From positions 2,108,001-2,172,000 of the forward strand of contig NC_037322.1 of assembly GCF_000143535.2 (NCBI RefSeq): a stretch of DNA of 64,000 nucleotides. The letters are read 5' to 3'. This document shows positions 21,291-32,714 of this stretch, piece after piece (within the stretch, counting starts at the first letter, position 1; each line of letters opens with the position of its first letter). The translations under genes were made by a program, and so were the position numbers. Source of the stretch: Botrytis cinerea B05.10. Taxonomy: Eukaryota > Ascomycota > Leotiomycetes > Helotiales > Sclerotiniaceae. Under the pieces are notes generated by a model. That model searched no databases, was not told the origin of the DNA, and saw only the letters and a program-made list of their open reading frames with translations.

Positions 21291-23956
21291 TGGTCATCGC
21301 AGGGCCTCTTAGAAAAGAGATGCATTTACGATCATTGTCTGCTTGGTTCAAAAGCTGAAGATTAAGTAGAGATCAATATATCCAAAGCTTGAAAGTCTGT
21401 CAGTGAGTGATACAGAAAACCCAGCAACTGAGCAGGGTTTTAGAAATGGAAAGAGATAGATAAATCAATAACTAGATGGCTTGCAAAATTTAGTGTCAAA
21501 AATGGTGCACGTTATTCCAGATTCCTTCCATCTAATAAAAGATCACTGCCTGATGGATTGTAAATAAGAGGTCTAGCAAACTTGAGTCTTCACTAATAAC
21601 AATATTGCACAAACCCGGGCCAGTTCGGCCCGACTATCATTGGCCATAAATAGTCACAAAAACTTTCCTTGGGCAGAATAGCCGAATCTTCTTCTGCCCT
21701 CTTAAATTTTTTTCACACAAATCTTGATATCCTTTTTGAATATCACTTGTTAAAACTTCAAGTTGCTTCTTGCTACCAGATTTCTATTCCTCACAAGTTC
21801 AACTTTATGGTTGCATACTACCAACTGTGTTTATTCTGCAAGATCTTGACTTTGTTCTGGTAAGTTGATAACCTATTACTCCCTCATCAAAGATCTCGAA
21901 GAATTTCCCAACAACTTCCATAGATCGAATGTCTTACAAGTTGCATGTCAAACAGCAACCATCCATAGTGACACACTGATAGCATGGATCAAAGGGAACT
22001 ACTTCATAAACAACTTGCCTCTTCATGTGTCTAAGTCCTTGACAAACGTTGCTCTCTTCTCTCTGGTCTATTCATTTCCACTGAAATTGCAGCTATAATA
22101 AACCTGGGCAGTGTTAACTATTTGGTTTCCATATTGATAAGGGACAATCTCTTTCATAAGAGCTTATGATGAAAGACTTACTCCTCATACAACGAACTTC
22201 TAGGAGTATAATAATGCTAACTTATCATAACGTAGAACAACACATATCCCACTATATCAACACAAACAACAGTCAAAGCCTTCTTTGATTCAATTCGGAC
22301 TTTGATTTCTCGTGAAGTGCCGAGCGAGTCAAAAGGATAACATAGTTGCCCAAGAAGGTGCCAGGTGCGTTGCTGAAGGCTGTAGGGGAGTGCTCCCCTC
22401 ACCTTCGTACCACCTTCAGCAAGGACTGCGGCCGTTGAGTATTGTGCATCAGCACCATCAACAAGCTCTTCCGAGGTGCGTATCGCTTCTCATGTACTGG
22501 TTGTAGGTCATGACTGACACAGGCTATAGAAGATGGTGGCCAGCGCAAGAGCCGAGAACGAACTTGGCCTATCTACCGATTGGGGGTCGCTGGATCAACT
22601 CTCAATTATCGATTTTTGGGCCACGCGGTGTTTGGATCAACAAGCCCGGTGCCGGAATATAAGCAAAAACAAAGGGTGCCAGAGATCAGGAAACTATTTG
22701 TCGGCTTACTTTCCCATTATTCAACCTACCCGCCAACATGGTTCTTTTGTAACAGCTGGCTCTGAGGTATGGAAATACTCTGAAACGACGTACATTTTCA
22801 AGGCTGAATCATAGCTCCTCTTAGGCATTTCAAAGATCAACGAAACGATATAAGCACTATCATTATGCTGTTTGCCATATGAAGTATTGGTCATTAATAC
22901 AGAAACATACAGATATGCCTTGATTTCAGCCAAGAGCATGCACGGCTTGTGATAAATATGGCGCACAAGTTCCGAGTTTCAAGGAGTTGTTGATTTGAGT
23001 GAAGCATGTCAATATTGATATTGATTGATCTGGCCAGACTGGCTTGCGTTCGTCGGAACGCTTCATTACATGTAGGTTTGGTCAAGACTAACTGAAAAAC
23101 TTTAAAAATGAGCTTATACTTACAGTTTTTAGTCTCCACCATCGAAGACTTGTCCAGAAGGAACATTTGAATGCCTCCTAGAAAGGTGGCAAAGCCCAGA
23201 GATAGCAGACCCAGGGCGGCTAAAGTTATTGAGATTGGTTCAGAAGTCGCTAACAATGGTGGTGGTGAGCCTGATACTATCAAGAAGTTAGTCCAGAGAG
23301 GCGTGGAGTCCCTCAATATTGATAAAGAGAGCACCGGTGGGAGTGGGTGCATGGACTGATGCATCAGAACACTTCTCAGGTTTGCAAATCTTCCAATAAA
23401 TTCATTCTTCAAATTTTTGGTACCGGAGTCTATGGTTTGAATTTTCAATCTCTAATAGACCAATAAAATTTTTCTAAATCCATCTTTGCACACCCACTCC
23501 CAGACTCAAAAAAGCTCTAAAACCATGAGTCAATTCCCACACCCTCAACATGAAATTGCATATTCCATTGATAGAAGCTTTTCAAATGTCAGCTCTATGC
23601 GAGGAGCATCTTGAAATCCGAGTTCTTGCAGCTTTGAGTCTTGATTGCTTTTTCCCAATCAGAAGCATCAGAGGATTGGACAGAGCGAAATCAAGGATAA
23701 CAAAAACCGATCAAGTAAGGATAAATCATTCCTCCGCCATAGCAAAAGAACGGACGATCCAAAACTCGAGCCTGCCAGTGTCTGGGACAAGAGAGTTGTG
23801 TCTTTTTACGATAACGTTAACCCATTTCGCCTGTCAATATTTTCGGTGGTTGTGTGATTACATAAGCATTGGTCGCACAAGCAACACTTCAAGATGCACT
23901 CAATCTTCACTTCTAGCAATGTAAATACGACTAAGATATTCTAGAAATCGACAACA
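21291..23956. other. Gene-poor 2.7 kb
   Basis: Several short frames occur: 21669-21863 (+), 22312-22506 (+), 22533-22814 (+) and 22894-23448 (-, up to 184 codons counted from a non-ATG codon). None shows a recognisable domain, and the longest two flank or overlap other frames. The segment could hold further gene remnants. The 500 bases before 23957 should include the promoter of the AT-hook gene. Confidence 0.4.
22370..22422. repeat. Nested inverted repeat
   Basis: Outer arms TTGCTGAAGG (22370-22379) and CCTTCAGCAA (22413-22422) enclose an inner perfect hairpin AGGGGAG-TG-CTCCCCT (22384-22399). The surroundings are more GC-rich than the neighbouring gene-poor DNA. The function is unknown. 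Confidence 0.7.
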
Positions 23957-25407
23957 ATGCTACCGACAAATAATTCTTCCGCCAATACTGCCCCTAATCA
24001 ATATTCTATGGTTGAAGAAGCTTCGGGGCAGCGCTATTATCATCGAACCGAACCACAAATGTATGTGCAAAACCCTGAGCAGCCAAATCTCCAGCAGCAG
24101 CAGCAGCAATTCGAGCAGAACCGACAACACGTGCAAACGTATCAAAATCAGCTGCCGCCGCCGCCTCCTTATTTTCAAAATTCCCCCTACAACCAAACGC
24201 AAGTTCCGCATTATATAAGCAATGATAATAGAACTCCGGTGCCACAATATCCTGGGTTTCTTCAAAATCAGAGCTCATCAGAACATCGCCCATTTGCTCC
24301 GGGACCACCAAGTATGGATCATTCCATTCGGACATATTCTGAACAGCCAGCAGAAAATTCTCCTTCACAAGCTATTGCCGGAAATTTGACCCAGGTGGTT
24401 ATCAGATCCCCAAGTGCCCCTCGGCGGGGACGTCCACCAAAGAATCTTTCCGACCCTTCGTATCAAAAACCTCAAACCCCTCAAAAACCGACGATACCAA
24501 AAAGGCGAGGCAGGCCACCTAAAGATCACACGGCACTATCCGGCAGTAACGAATCAGACTCATTTACGACAAAAGACCAAAAGCTCAAATCCCTCAAAAA
24601 TCAAAATTCCCAATCAGATGACAACCCACCAAAGAAACGAGGTCGCCCACCAAAGCAACCTTCCCCTGAAGCAGATATTGAACCACCGAATCCAAACTTT
24701 CTTGTCTATGACTGTGAGTGGGATAAGTGTCCTGCTAAATTACACAACTTGGCTACGTTGAGAATGCACCTCTTTAAAGTTCATGGTAAAAGGGAGAACG
24801 ACAAGTTTCAATGCTTATGGAAGGGTTGTGTCGCTGCTGCACAACATACTGAAAATGAAAATACCTTGGCATCAGAATCGGGAATTAGGAAATTACGAGA
24901 GTTCGAAGACGAAGATAAGTGGAAAAGGCATATTGAGAGAAAGCACATAACCCGCTATGCTTGGCACATGGGTGACGGGCCTATGAATTCATTAGGTAAG
25001 GCATATCGTAATATTAATGCAATAAATGATGACCAGCTAGAAATTCTTATCGGGTTATGAACACCAGCTCTAATATTCTCGTACTAGATGGCCTCAATAG
25101 ACCCAAATCTCCAACTGTCCCGTCATACCTGTTTGATAAGAATGGCAACCAAGTCACTCCATCAGTTGAAGACCAAAAAATTGAGGATGGAGACCCCAAG
25201 CAGAATAGCAAAAAGAGGTTCAAGCGAGTTATTAGTGGTCTTGATTTTGTCTTGAAGCCAATTTATACCTCGAATTTTACATTGCCAACTGAACCTGGAG
25301 AAGAGGAAGTTCATGGGAACGGCAAAGCTCATAGTGAGAAAGAGCTGAAGAGGGCTGAAGGAAATGGAGATGAGACGGATATGGAGGACATTGAACCGGA
25401 TTTTTAG
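23957..25407 (+). CDS. AT-hook and C2H2 zinc-finger DNA-binding protein
   Basis: This is a probable nuclear DNA-binding regulator. Two exons (23957-24995, 25088-25407) give 452 residues. The N-terminal third is Gln/Pro-rich and disordered, including a polyglutamine run encoded by CAG repeats near 24093. Three AT-hooks follow at about residues 156-161, 178-183 and 225-230, each with the RRGRPPK or KRGRPPK core. Then comes a C2H2 finger CEWDKC..RMHLFKVH and a second, spread-out one (CLWKGC and later HIERKH). The second exon adds SYLFDKNGNQVTPSV and an acidic tail. The intron has two candidate acceptors. The nearer one (25040) keeps the frame but meets a stop at 25058-25060. The farther (25087) gives the long form and follows a good CTAAT branch site. 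The target genes are unknown. The ATG at 23957 lies after an ACAACA leader. Confidence 0.85.
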
Positions 25408-26610
25408 TTATTTTGACAGGGGAGGGGAGCTGGAGATGGGCGCTCTCCGGTGGTCGTCGGGTCAGGTAAACGCATTTCTTAATTTTCATGATACCATAAA
25501 TCATCTAGATTGATTGAGTTTGTTTGGGGGTTTAATCAAGATGGATTATTCTGGCGTGTATATACTGATTTTACAACGAGCGAATCCGTCGATGGCTATC
25601 ATGGGCGATTAGCAACATTCTTCTAATTTTCATAGTTATTATGACTCTTTTTTTAAATGATTAATTCAATACAGTTGTTGTAGAAGAGAATCACATTTTA
25701 CTTTCTCTACGGGTATATATATGGTCTATTGGCCACGAGAAGGGACACGCTTAAACTGATCGCTTTTGTGGACCAAAGAAGCGCGAAACGGATGGATGAT
25801 CGCGAACTTCTGCTCAGACTATATCAAATACTCTGGCAATATTATTGATTTGGTTTTTGGTAATAATTTCAGTCTTTGATGCCGAGTGGTATAGATGGAT
25901 TTCCTGGGCATTAGATCTTTGGAAAATCCTTTTCCCTACATGATTAATGGAAGTGAGGTATACAAAACGAAGTGTTGAGCATTTATGTGTCAAAATTTGT
26001 GTTGGAAAATCAAATCTTTTCTAGAAGTCACTTGGTGGTATTTTAAGTTTAAATTTAAGGTACCTACGTTTGGCATGCAAGCTGTTTGTCTATCTCATAG
26101 CCCATTTGTTGTCTTCTTCAAATTTTGATACCCCTCTACACCCCCAATCGAGCCAAAAATAGCCAGTATGTCACTTCATCGATACAGCTCACACGCTCTA
26201 TCGATGATCCCATTCCACTTTGGTTACGTATCCGACAATGTTTTCTTTATTCTTCGTACTTCGAAATCCTTTCAAAAACCCTGAAAATGTGATCCGGAAG
26301 GAGAACATAGAGCGGGATTCTTTGTTTTGCCTTTGTCATTTCACTTCTTTTAATCGAGTGACTTAGCGCATCCTTAACCTTAATGCACTTATATGAAGTA
26401 AAATACCTTCTACCTCCTTTGAAATCCAATACGCGAAGTACTTCAGCTCTCAAATGATCTGGATAGAATTAATCAAACCGCACCAATTGATCTAGTCTTA
26501 AAGATCAGTTTTACGACAGTAAAACTGTGGAAGTTGTCAGATCAAGCGACATACCCACACAGAAGCATAACATCTCGAAAACTCTATACTTGCCAAGCAG
26601 ATCGTTAATC
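25408..26610. other. Intergenic region
   Basis: 1.2 kb of AT-rich spacer between two plus-strand genes. Short frames on both strands lack protein character. It includes the terminator region of the AT-hook gene and the promoter of the next gene. Confidence 0.55.
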
Positions 26611-27843
26611 ATGGCAGCTCAAGAATCAGTACCTCCCCTCGACCGTGGTTTCCTTAAATCCTCGTCTCTGAGAGCCTCTGCCTCTGCCGGGGCCCACACA
26701 GCCAACAAAGCCGCCCCACTGAGAAAAACGGTATCCGCCCCAACCTCACCCCGTAAGGAAGCCTCTGAGAAAACCAAACGAGATCCTTTTGATTACCCGC
26801 CCTCTCGGCATTCTCCAAGCTCTTGGCTCGTGGATTTCTGGGCTTCGGAGGCTGGTGTTTTAGTCCTGGAGTTTTGGACCAAGAGCAAACAATGGTATCG
26901 ATCCCACGCTTATCAATTAGATCTAGTATTTCTTGCATACTCCATCTTATTCGTCTTGATAATAGTATCAAGTAGCACAACCTCTCAAAGTAATTTGGAT
27001 CATCTATCCGACACCCTTACGCTCGCTGGCACATTTGCAGAGTCGATCGATAATGGATATTTGTTTGAAAGCATCCCCGTTGAGCTTCGAAATGCGGGCG
27101 CTGATTTAAGAGTATATTATGATGCACATGCGGACTCAAGTCGTAATCTGAGACGTCATACGCAAACGTTGAACAACTTGTTATCTGAATTGGATGGGAT
27201 AGATTATCATTGGAAGTCATTTGAGAATAGTAGGGACAAAGCGGTGACGAGCGTCAAGGAAGAGGTGCAAGCTTCGCGTGCGATTTTCCAGGCGGAATTA
27301 GAGAGATTGGGAGGAACGGGAAATCAGTGGGGGTGGAAAGGATTAGGGACACAGTTTGTGAAAATTTTATTGTTGCGCAATCCGGGGGAATCCAAGACGC
27401 ATTTCACGGAAAGCAATTGGATGAATATTACGAGCGAAATTGAAAATTACATTGATGTCTGGCGAAACAAGAGAATGCCAGAGCTGAGATATAAACTTAC
27501 TTCTCCCCGAGGGGGTAGAGCCGGCGGACTGCCGGGATTGATAAAAGAAGTGAGAGAGAGTTGGCCGGTGAAAAATTCGGGGAATAAAAAATTCAGAGTC
27601 GCGCCAGTATTTGAGCTAGAGGATGTAGCGAAAAAGGCACTTGGTGTCTTAGGGCATGCGGATGGAGTCTATAAGGCGTTTTGGTATGCGATTCAATTTT
27701 TGGAAAAGAGGGGCATGAAGAAGAAAGGTCCGTTGGGGATAAAACATCTTGAGATATTATTAGGGAAATTTGATGAGTCGATCAAGAGATTGGAGGGAGC
27801 AGAATGGGTAATCAGGGAGAGGTTGGGTAGTAAGTATTATTAG
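26611..27843 (+). CDS. Single-pass membrane protein of unknown function
   Basis: This is a 410-residue intronless protein that I do not recognise. Residues 1-60 are Ser/Ala/Pro/Lys-rich and disordered, with a basic stretch around LRKTVSAPTSPRKE. A hydrophobic helix, LDLVFLAYSILFVLIIVS, at about residues 103-120 is the only likely membrane span. The rest is soluble and mainly helical, with coiled-coil-like stretches (NLRRHTQTLNNLLSELDGID, VQASRAIFQAELERLGG). The open frame extends upstream to 26527, but only through a GTG codon. The ATG at 26611 has a better context and gives MAAQESVPPLDRG. The positive N-terminus suggests a cytosolic N-tail with the helical domain in a lumen, or an organelle membrane anchor; this is inference. 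The coding sequence shows no sign of decay. Confidence 0.8.
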   Translation: MAAQESVPPLDRGFLKSSSLRASASAGAHTANKAAPLRKTVSAPTSPRKEASEKTKRDPFDYPPSRHSPSSWLVDFWASEAGVLVLEFWTKSKQWYRSHAYQLDLVFLAYSILFVLIIVSSSTTSQSNLDHLSDTLTLAGTFAESIDNGYLFESIPVELRNAGADLRVYYDAHADSSRNLRRHTQTLNNLLSELDGIDYHWKSFENSRDKAVTSVKEEVQASRAIFQAELERLGGTGNQWGWKGLGTQFVKILLLRNPGESKTHFTESNWMNITSEIENYIDVWRNKRMPELRYKLTSPRGGRAGGLPGLIKEVRESWPVKNSGNKKFRVAPVFELEDVAKKALGVLGHADGVYKAFWYAIQFLEKRGMKKKGPLGIKHLEILLGKFDESIKRLEGAEWVIRERLGSKYY

Positions 27844-28576
27844 GGGTAGATTCGCTACCAGATGGTCTGTTGAGAAGGGTGAATGTGAGGTAGTTCTTTG
27901 GGTAAGGACAGGAAACTCATTCGCGGAAGGAAAGAATGATATTGACCAGAAAAATGGCGTACTAGGTTTGTGGATTGGTATTGGTATATGATAATTGCAG
28001 GCGTTCTATTTTAGTATTTATTGGGAGAAGGAGCTGCAGTTGAATTGCCTTACCCTTCTTAAGATTGTGCAATCGACAGCCTTACATCAAAGAAACATTT
28101 CCTGCGGTGAATATGATGCAAAGGTAAAGTCGTCGCTAGCTCAAAATTGGTGAGATTCAACGTCGTGTCACAAAAATGATAATCTTTAGTTCTATCAGCA
28201 ACATGTAGTACCATATCACGAAAAGTATATCGAATGAACGGATCTGAGGCGTTACTTGATCTTCATAAGCGAATTTCTCAACTAATTACGTAGATCCGCC
28301 CAATGCCCATAGACTCCATGTACCTTCCTAGTAATGGAAATATTAAACTTATACCTGCGCGCCCGCCCCCCTTCCTGAGCATTGAATACTATATCACTAG
28401 GAGCACCATTATGAGTTAGAAGAGCTATTATTAAAAGTTATTGAGCATCCAACGAATCCGTTCCATATCCCCATACATTGAGTCGGACATCTGATATTGC
28501 ATGCATGCACGGTGGGACATCGCATGCCCGACATTCTTGGACAAATTTCCCCAGACCAGAATTTCATATTCCAAAT
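27844..28576. other. Intergenic region
   Basis: This is the 3' spacer between two convergent genes. No gene, RNA or repeat was recognised. Confidence 0.6.
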
Positions 28577-29385
28577 TTAAGGTTTGTTTGAACGGAAAAT
28601 TCGTGTAAATAAACGCAACAATGGCCAAGACCTAGTTTTCGGAAGAGCGAAGAGCTGAGGGGATTCGGGTTCACAAAAATGTTCTTTCGACATTTTCCAC
28701 TTCTTTCCACAGCGGTGGCAAAAATAAGCTCCATAGAGACACCTAATTCCAGCAGTATTAGTGTTTGATTGCAATATACAGAACCAGAAATGCGGAAATA
28801 CGCTATTTGATCACATCCATCAACTGAATCTACCAAGGCCCAGCACCTATAACATCTTTGCCAATAGTTATCTCTCGCAAGATCCATAACCTCTTCTATT
28901 GACGCATCCTGTGAACATTTTCCAGCATGGGCCTTCGACTTACACAATGTATGAGTTTTCACATTGCATTTGGGACATGTGCCTATATCCTTGACGATAT
29001 TGGAGGGAGGAATAAAAGTTGAACGACGCCTGGACGAGCAATAGACCTTGTCCCGTGTTTCGAACTCGATCTTCTTCTTGTCGAATGTTTGCACAACGAT
29101 GGGTTTGAGGAAGAAGCTGACACTAACAATAGAGATCGCTTCACTGCAGCACCGTGGAGGAAAGACTGATTGATCTGCTATTGCCAATTCGAAGAATTGT
29201 TCGAGACAGGTGAGACAATAGTGGTGACTGCATGGGACCCGAATGGCATTGCTGGAGACATCCCTGCAGCTTGTGCAGATTTCCTGAAGAGCTTAAGTAG
29301 GTATCACCATGATTCTGGTGATGAATTGTAATTGGTGGAATAGTACTTACAATTCATGTAATTGATCGTTCAAATAATTAGACAT
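28577..29385 (-). CDS. RING-IBR (RBR-like) zinc-binding protein, 5' end uncertain
   Basis: RBR proteins are E3 ubiquitin ligases with RING1, an in-between-RING (IBR) and RING2. Two coding segments (28802-29283, 28577-28742) join in frame to 215 residues. RING1 is seen as EICTSCRDV..PCSHHYCLTCLEQFFE..PPRCC. The IBR region includes TCPKCNVKTHTLCKSKAHAGKC. The RING2-like part is CYRCWALVDSVDGCDQIA joined to CLYGAYFCHRCGKKWK. The 59-bp intron at 28743-28801 fits well. The start is a problem. A first exon from ATG 29385 (MSNYLNDQLHEL) with donor GTAAGT near 29350 leaves two bases over, and the acceptor before 29283 then puts RING1 out of frame. Either another first exon exists or the gene is damaged. 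The protein is short for an RBR ligase and lacks obvious flanking domains. Confidence 0.65.
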
Positions 29386-30055
29386 AGGAAAGAGTCTCAT
29401 AAGGACTTTGAGGAGCTAGTAGACAAGAGAGTTGTCTTCGGCTGCCAAGTCGGCTGCTAAAGTGCAGATTGATTTCCCTTGAATATGTGTTATTGAAGGT
29501 GTGTGTATGGAGGTTGGCGGCGTAAGTATTATAAAACATATTAGCGAAAAGTGACCGAGCTTCTCTCTACTTACAGGGCTTTAACCAATTAAAACGTCAC
29601 GTTCTTTGGAAATTTATATAGTGAATTCTAGGTGGTGAAAATATTGTAAATACAGATTTCAGTATACTAATCTACTAAATTAGGTTTATTCCCGGAGAAT
29701 TCTATTAGAGAGTTGATCAAAACCTTTGAAATTCTTAAAAGCTTCATAAGCTTTCAAAACCAAAAAAAAAGATGAAAATCGGAATTTTAGGGGAATAGCT
29801 CAATATGTATTCGAATTATTTAAAGCGATAGCAAAATCTATAAAAACAGTAAAAGTTTTCATTGAAAGTGGGTTTACAAAACTTATCCCGTTAATTTCCG
29901 TACAATGGAATTTAGTCAAAAGTAAAAGAGTTAGAATATAATACAAACCCGAGGAGAATCACATCGCATCACAAACTTCTTAGTTCCTTTGGCTAAATAA
30001 AAGCGGGTTTTGTTAAGCAACTTGACAGTTGACACAAGCCAAATTAGTTAAAAAA
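29386..30055. other. AT-rich spacer
   Basis: About 0.7 kb of AT-rich DNA with no open frame of note, beside the MITE-like element. No gene was seen. Confidence 0.6.
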
Positions 30056-30479
30056 TTAGGGCCCGTTCGGATCAAAAAAAAAAATGACATTAAACCAATA
30101 TATTAAATATATTAGATCTAATATAATATTTACCAAACACAATATTAAGCCCAATATATACTAACTCAAATAAATGCATTTACCGAACACAATATTAAAT
30201 CTAATAAAATATTGAATCTAATAATCTTAAAATAACAAATACAACAAATTTTCTTAATCTTTCTCATATAGTAACCAACAGTAGTTTTTGAGATCTAATT
30301 GGACTAATATATTTAAAAAAAAGTATTATCTTCTTCATTTTCAATTCAACCTTACACATCCCAATATTACCCCTAATATATTAGCTTCATTCAAATACTA
30401 ATATTTCAAATCCCTTACCATTTTATTATTATTAGAGATTTCATCAATAAAATAAAAAATCGATCTGAACGAACCCTTA
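30056..30479. mobile_element. Probable PIF/Harbinger-type MITE (418 bp) with TTA target-site duplication
   Basis: The terminal inverted repeats are GGGCCCGTTCGGATC at 30059-30073 and, on the other strand, GGGTTCGTTCAGATC at 30462-30476. They match at 12 of 15 positions and all three differences are transitions. The element is flanked on both sides by TTA (30056-30058 and 30477-30479), the 3-bp target typical of PIF/Harbinger. GGG-start TIRs also fit that superfamily. The interior is very AT-rich and non-coding, with a subterminal direct repeat sharing ATTTACCRAACACAATATTAA (near 30129 and 30178). It is non-autonomous: no transposase frame. Family-level copy number cannot be judged from one window. 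Confidence 0.7.
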
Positions 30480-31545
30480 GTCTGCACCAAGATGACATTA
30501 TAATCAAAAGACCCACCAGTTACCAAAATAACGTAGTGACTCTGTTGGAATCTTGAACTGTATGGCAGCAGCCAGAACGGAGAAATGTGTATTTTAAATC
30601 ATTAATCACAAATATTCATATTTGAGCGAGGCGGCAACTTATTCTCAGATTGTGATCAACTAGAATGAACTCGGTATTGAACACTTGTCAAATCTTTAAA
30701 GTATACATTCGTTACGTCTAGTAACGAATAGCTCGGAGGAAATTTCCAAGGAGATCGAGTTCCAACTTTAAGCGGCACTGAGCGAACAATAATTCTTGCC
30801 AGAACGAATTCACTTTGGGAAAAGTATAGTCAGGATCTGCAACAGTATGGTGGAATGTTACAACTCGATTACGCAACAATAGGCAATAGAGCAAAATTGA
30901 GAGGTAAAAAAACAGAAATGTGGCCATATCTGAATTCAGCGCCGGGGGGTTAGGAGTAAGCTTTATTATTCCGTAGCCATACCCAGCTTGTACAAGCCGC
31001 AGAATCTAGAATCAAAAGCTAGATCCCTAGGTAATTTTAAGAGAATTTTAAAGCTCTGGACTACCGAAGCCTCATCCCATCGTCCTTCACAAAATTGATG
31101 AAGCTACCTGGTAACATCGTCAATATATCGATGTTCGTGCAAATCTCCATTGGTAATCATTAGGAATTGAATGCTCACAAGAGAGTGCAAGCATAACCCT
31201 AACGATTCATCCCTATTGACGAAGATTCCTTAACCCTAGCCATTTGAAGACATACTTGTCAATGTGATTGGAATGAAGACAAAGAGAAGTATAGAAATGG
31301 AAGAACCAGAAGAAAGCATGAAGTTGTCGTTGTCCCCTTGTCGCACGAGCCAACACACCGCCACGAATTGAGGGGCTTGAGGGGTTGAGCTTCAGCCTCG
31401 CGTGCTTGCCCAATTGATTCAACCTTATGTTTCAAAACCCCAGCGCATCCATTTGAGCCAGCAAGGACAATTAATCGATACAGGTTTATATTTACTTGAG
31501 ATACTTGGCGTTAATCGTGATTTCCATTCCTCAGATTCTTTCGAA
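30480..31545. other. Intergenic region
   Basis: About 1.1 kb between the MITE-like element and the capping-protein gene. Minus-strand frames at 30718-30927 and 31213-31422 are short and featureless. The last few hundred bases presumably contain the CAP1 promoter and leader. Confidence 0.5.
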
Positions 31546-32714
31546 ATGTCCTCACAAATAGAGACCGTCTCTGCCTTTGTAGAAGGAGCTCCACCAGGAG
31601 AGGTATGATCTATCCTTTGTACGAACCCAAGCTCTTTACCAACTAACATTCTTTGAAAGCTCGCAGATGTCATAGCTGGTACGAACTTTCACGAATACCT
31701 TTCTTCTTCGCATATTTCCCATCATTAGACTAAGTACGGGAAATCTACAGATATCAAGGCTTTGACCATCGACACACCAAATCTTGTCTCGGAACTCGGT
31801 CCTGCATTCGAGAAATATAACGAGGAACAATTTGCTACAGTCAAACTTCCCGGAAGCAGTCAAAATGTTAGTTCCTTGATGGCAGATCAAATCAGCACCC
31901 CATGAAGGAGGACTGACGGTTTCATGAAGGTTATAATTAGTTCGTATAATTCTCTGGGGGATGGAAGATACTACGATATCGAGACTTCATCTAGTTTTCT
32001 TTTCGATCACACTACGCAGGTATGTGTTCTATTCACTTCTCCACATGCGAAATACAGACTGAGAATGGGATAAAGAAAGCGAGTGCGGTGCAAAGTTATG
32101 TCCTAGAGGGCAGTCAAGCAGATCTTGTGTAAGTACCCCTTAGCGGTAGACATTTTATATTCTGACACAACGTAGTAAGTCGATCCTTAAGAGCTTGGGT
32201 CCGCATGTAGCAGAGCACTTTCCAAATGCATCATACGGCGCTTTTCCCATTGAAGACGATTCGAAGATCGCAATACTTGTTGTTGCTAATAAATACAGCC
32301 CAAACAACTTCTGGTAAGTCTATATATACGTCGTCTTTATAAAGACATCGGTATTTAACATTAGGTAGGAACGGTCGCTGGCGCTCCCTTTATATCTATG
32401 AAACCTTGAATTCCTCTCTCACCGGCAGCATCAAGGTCGATGTTCACTACTACGAAGATGGAAATGTTCGACTTCTTACTACCAAACCTATCTCGGCAAC
32501 AGCGTTGTCATCAGCTAGCAGCATCGTACGAGAAATTGCCGGCGCTGAAAAGAAATATCAGGAAGAGATCAATAAAGGGTTCAATAGCTTGAGCGAAGGA
32601 GCATTTAAGGGATTAAGAAGACAATTGCCCATTACCAGACAAAAGATTGAATGGGATAAGATCGCAGGTTACAGATTAGGACAAGATATTGGTGGTGGAA
32701 GTTCAAGAAGATAG
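31546..32714 (+). CDS. CAP1: F-actin-capping protein subunit alpha
   Basis: Capping protein is an alpha/beta heterodimer that blocks the barbed ends of actin filaments and works with Arp2/3 in cortical patches. Seven exons (31546-31602, 31660-31678, 31751-31866, 31930-32019, 32058-32128, 32176-32313, 32369-32714) join in frame to 278 residues, close to the usual alpha-subunit length. Recognisable segments are SAFVEGAPPGELADVIADIK, LGPAFEKYNEEQFATVKLPG, ISSYNSLGDGRYYDIETSSS, YVLEGSQADLVKS, NNFWNGRWRSLYIY and SIKVDVHYYEDGNVRLLTTK. The C-terminal amphipathic tail that contacts actin includes SEGAFKGLRRQLPITRQKIEWDKI split over the last exon. The 19-nt second exon is easy to miss. The start ATG at 31546 gives MSSQIETV. 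Identity is secure. Confidence 0.95.

Noticed and set aside
22894..23448. 184-codon minus-strand frame with a hydrophobic segment
   Set aside because: No domain recognised, composition is biased, and another frame is open on the opposite strand; not enough to call a gene.
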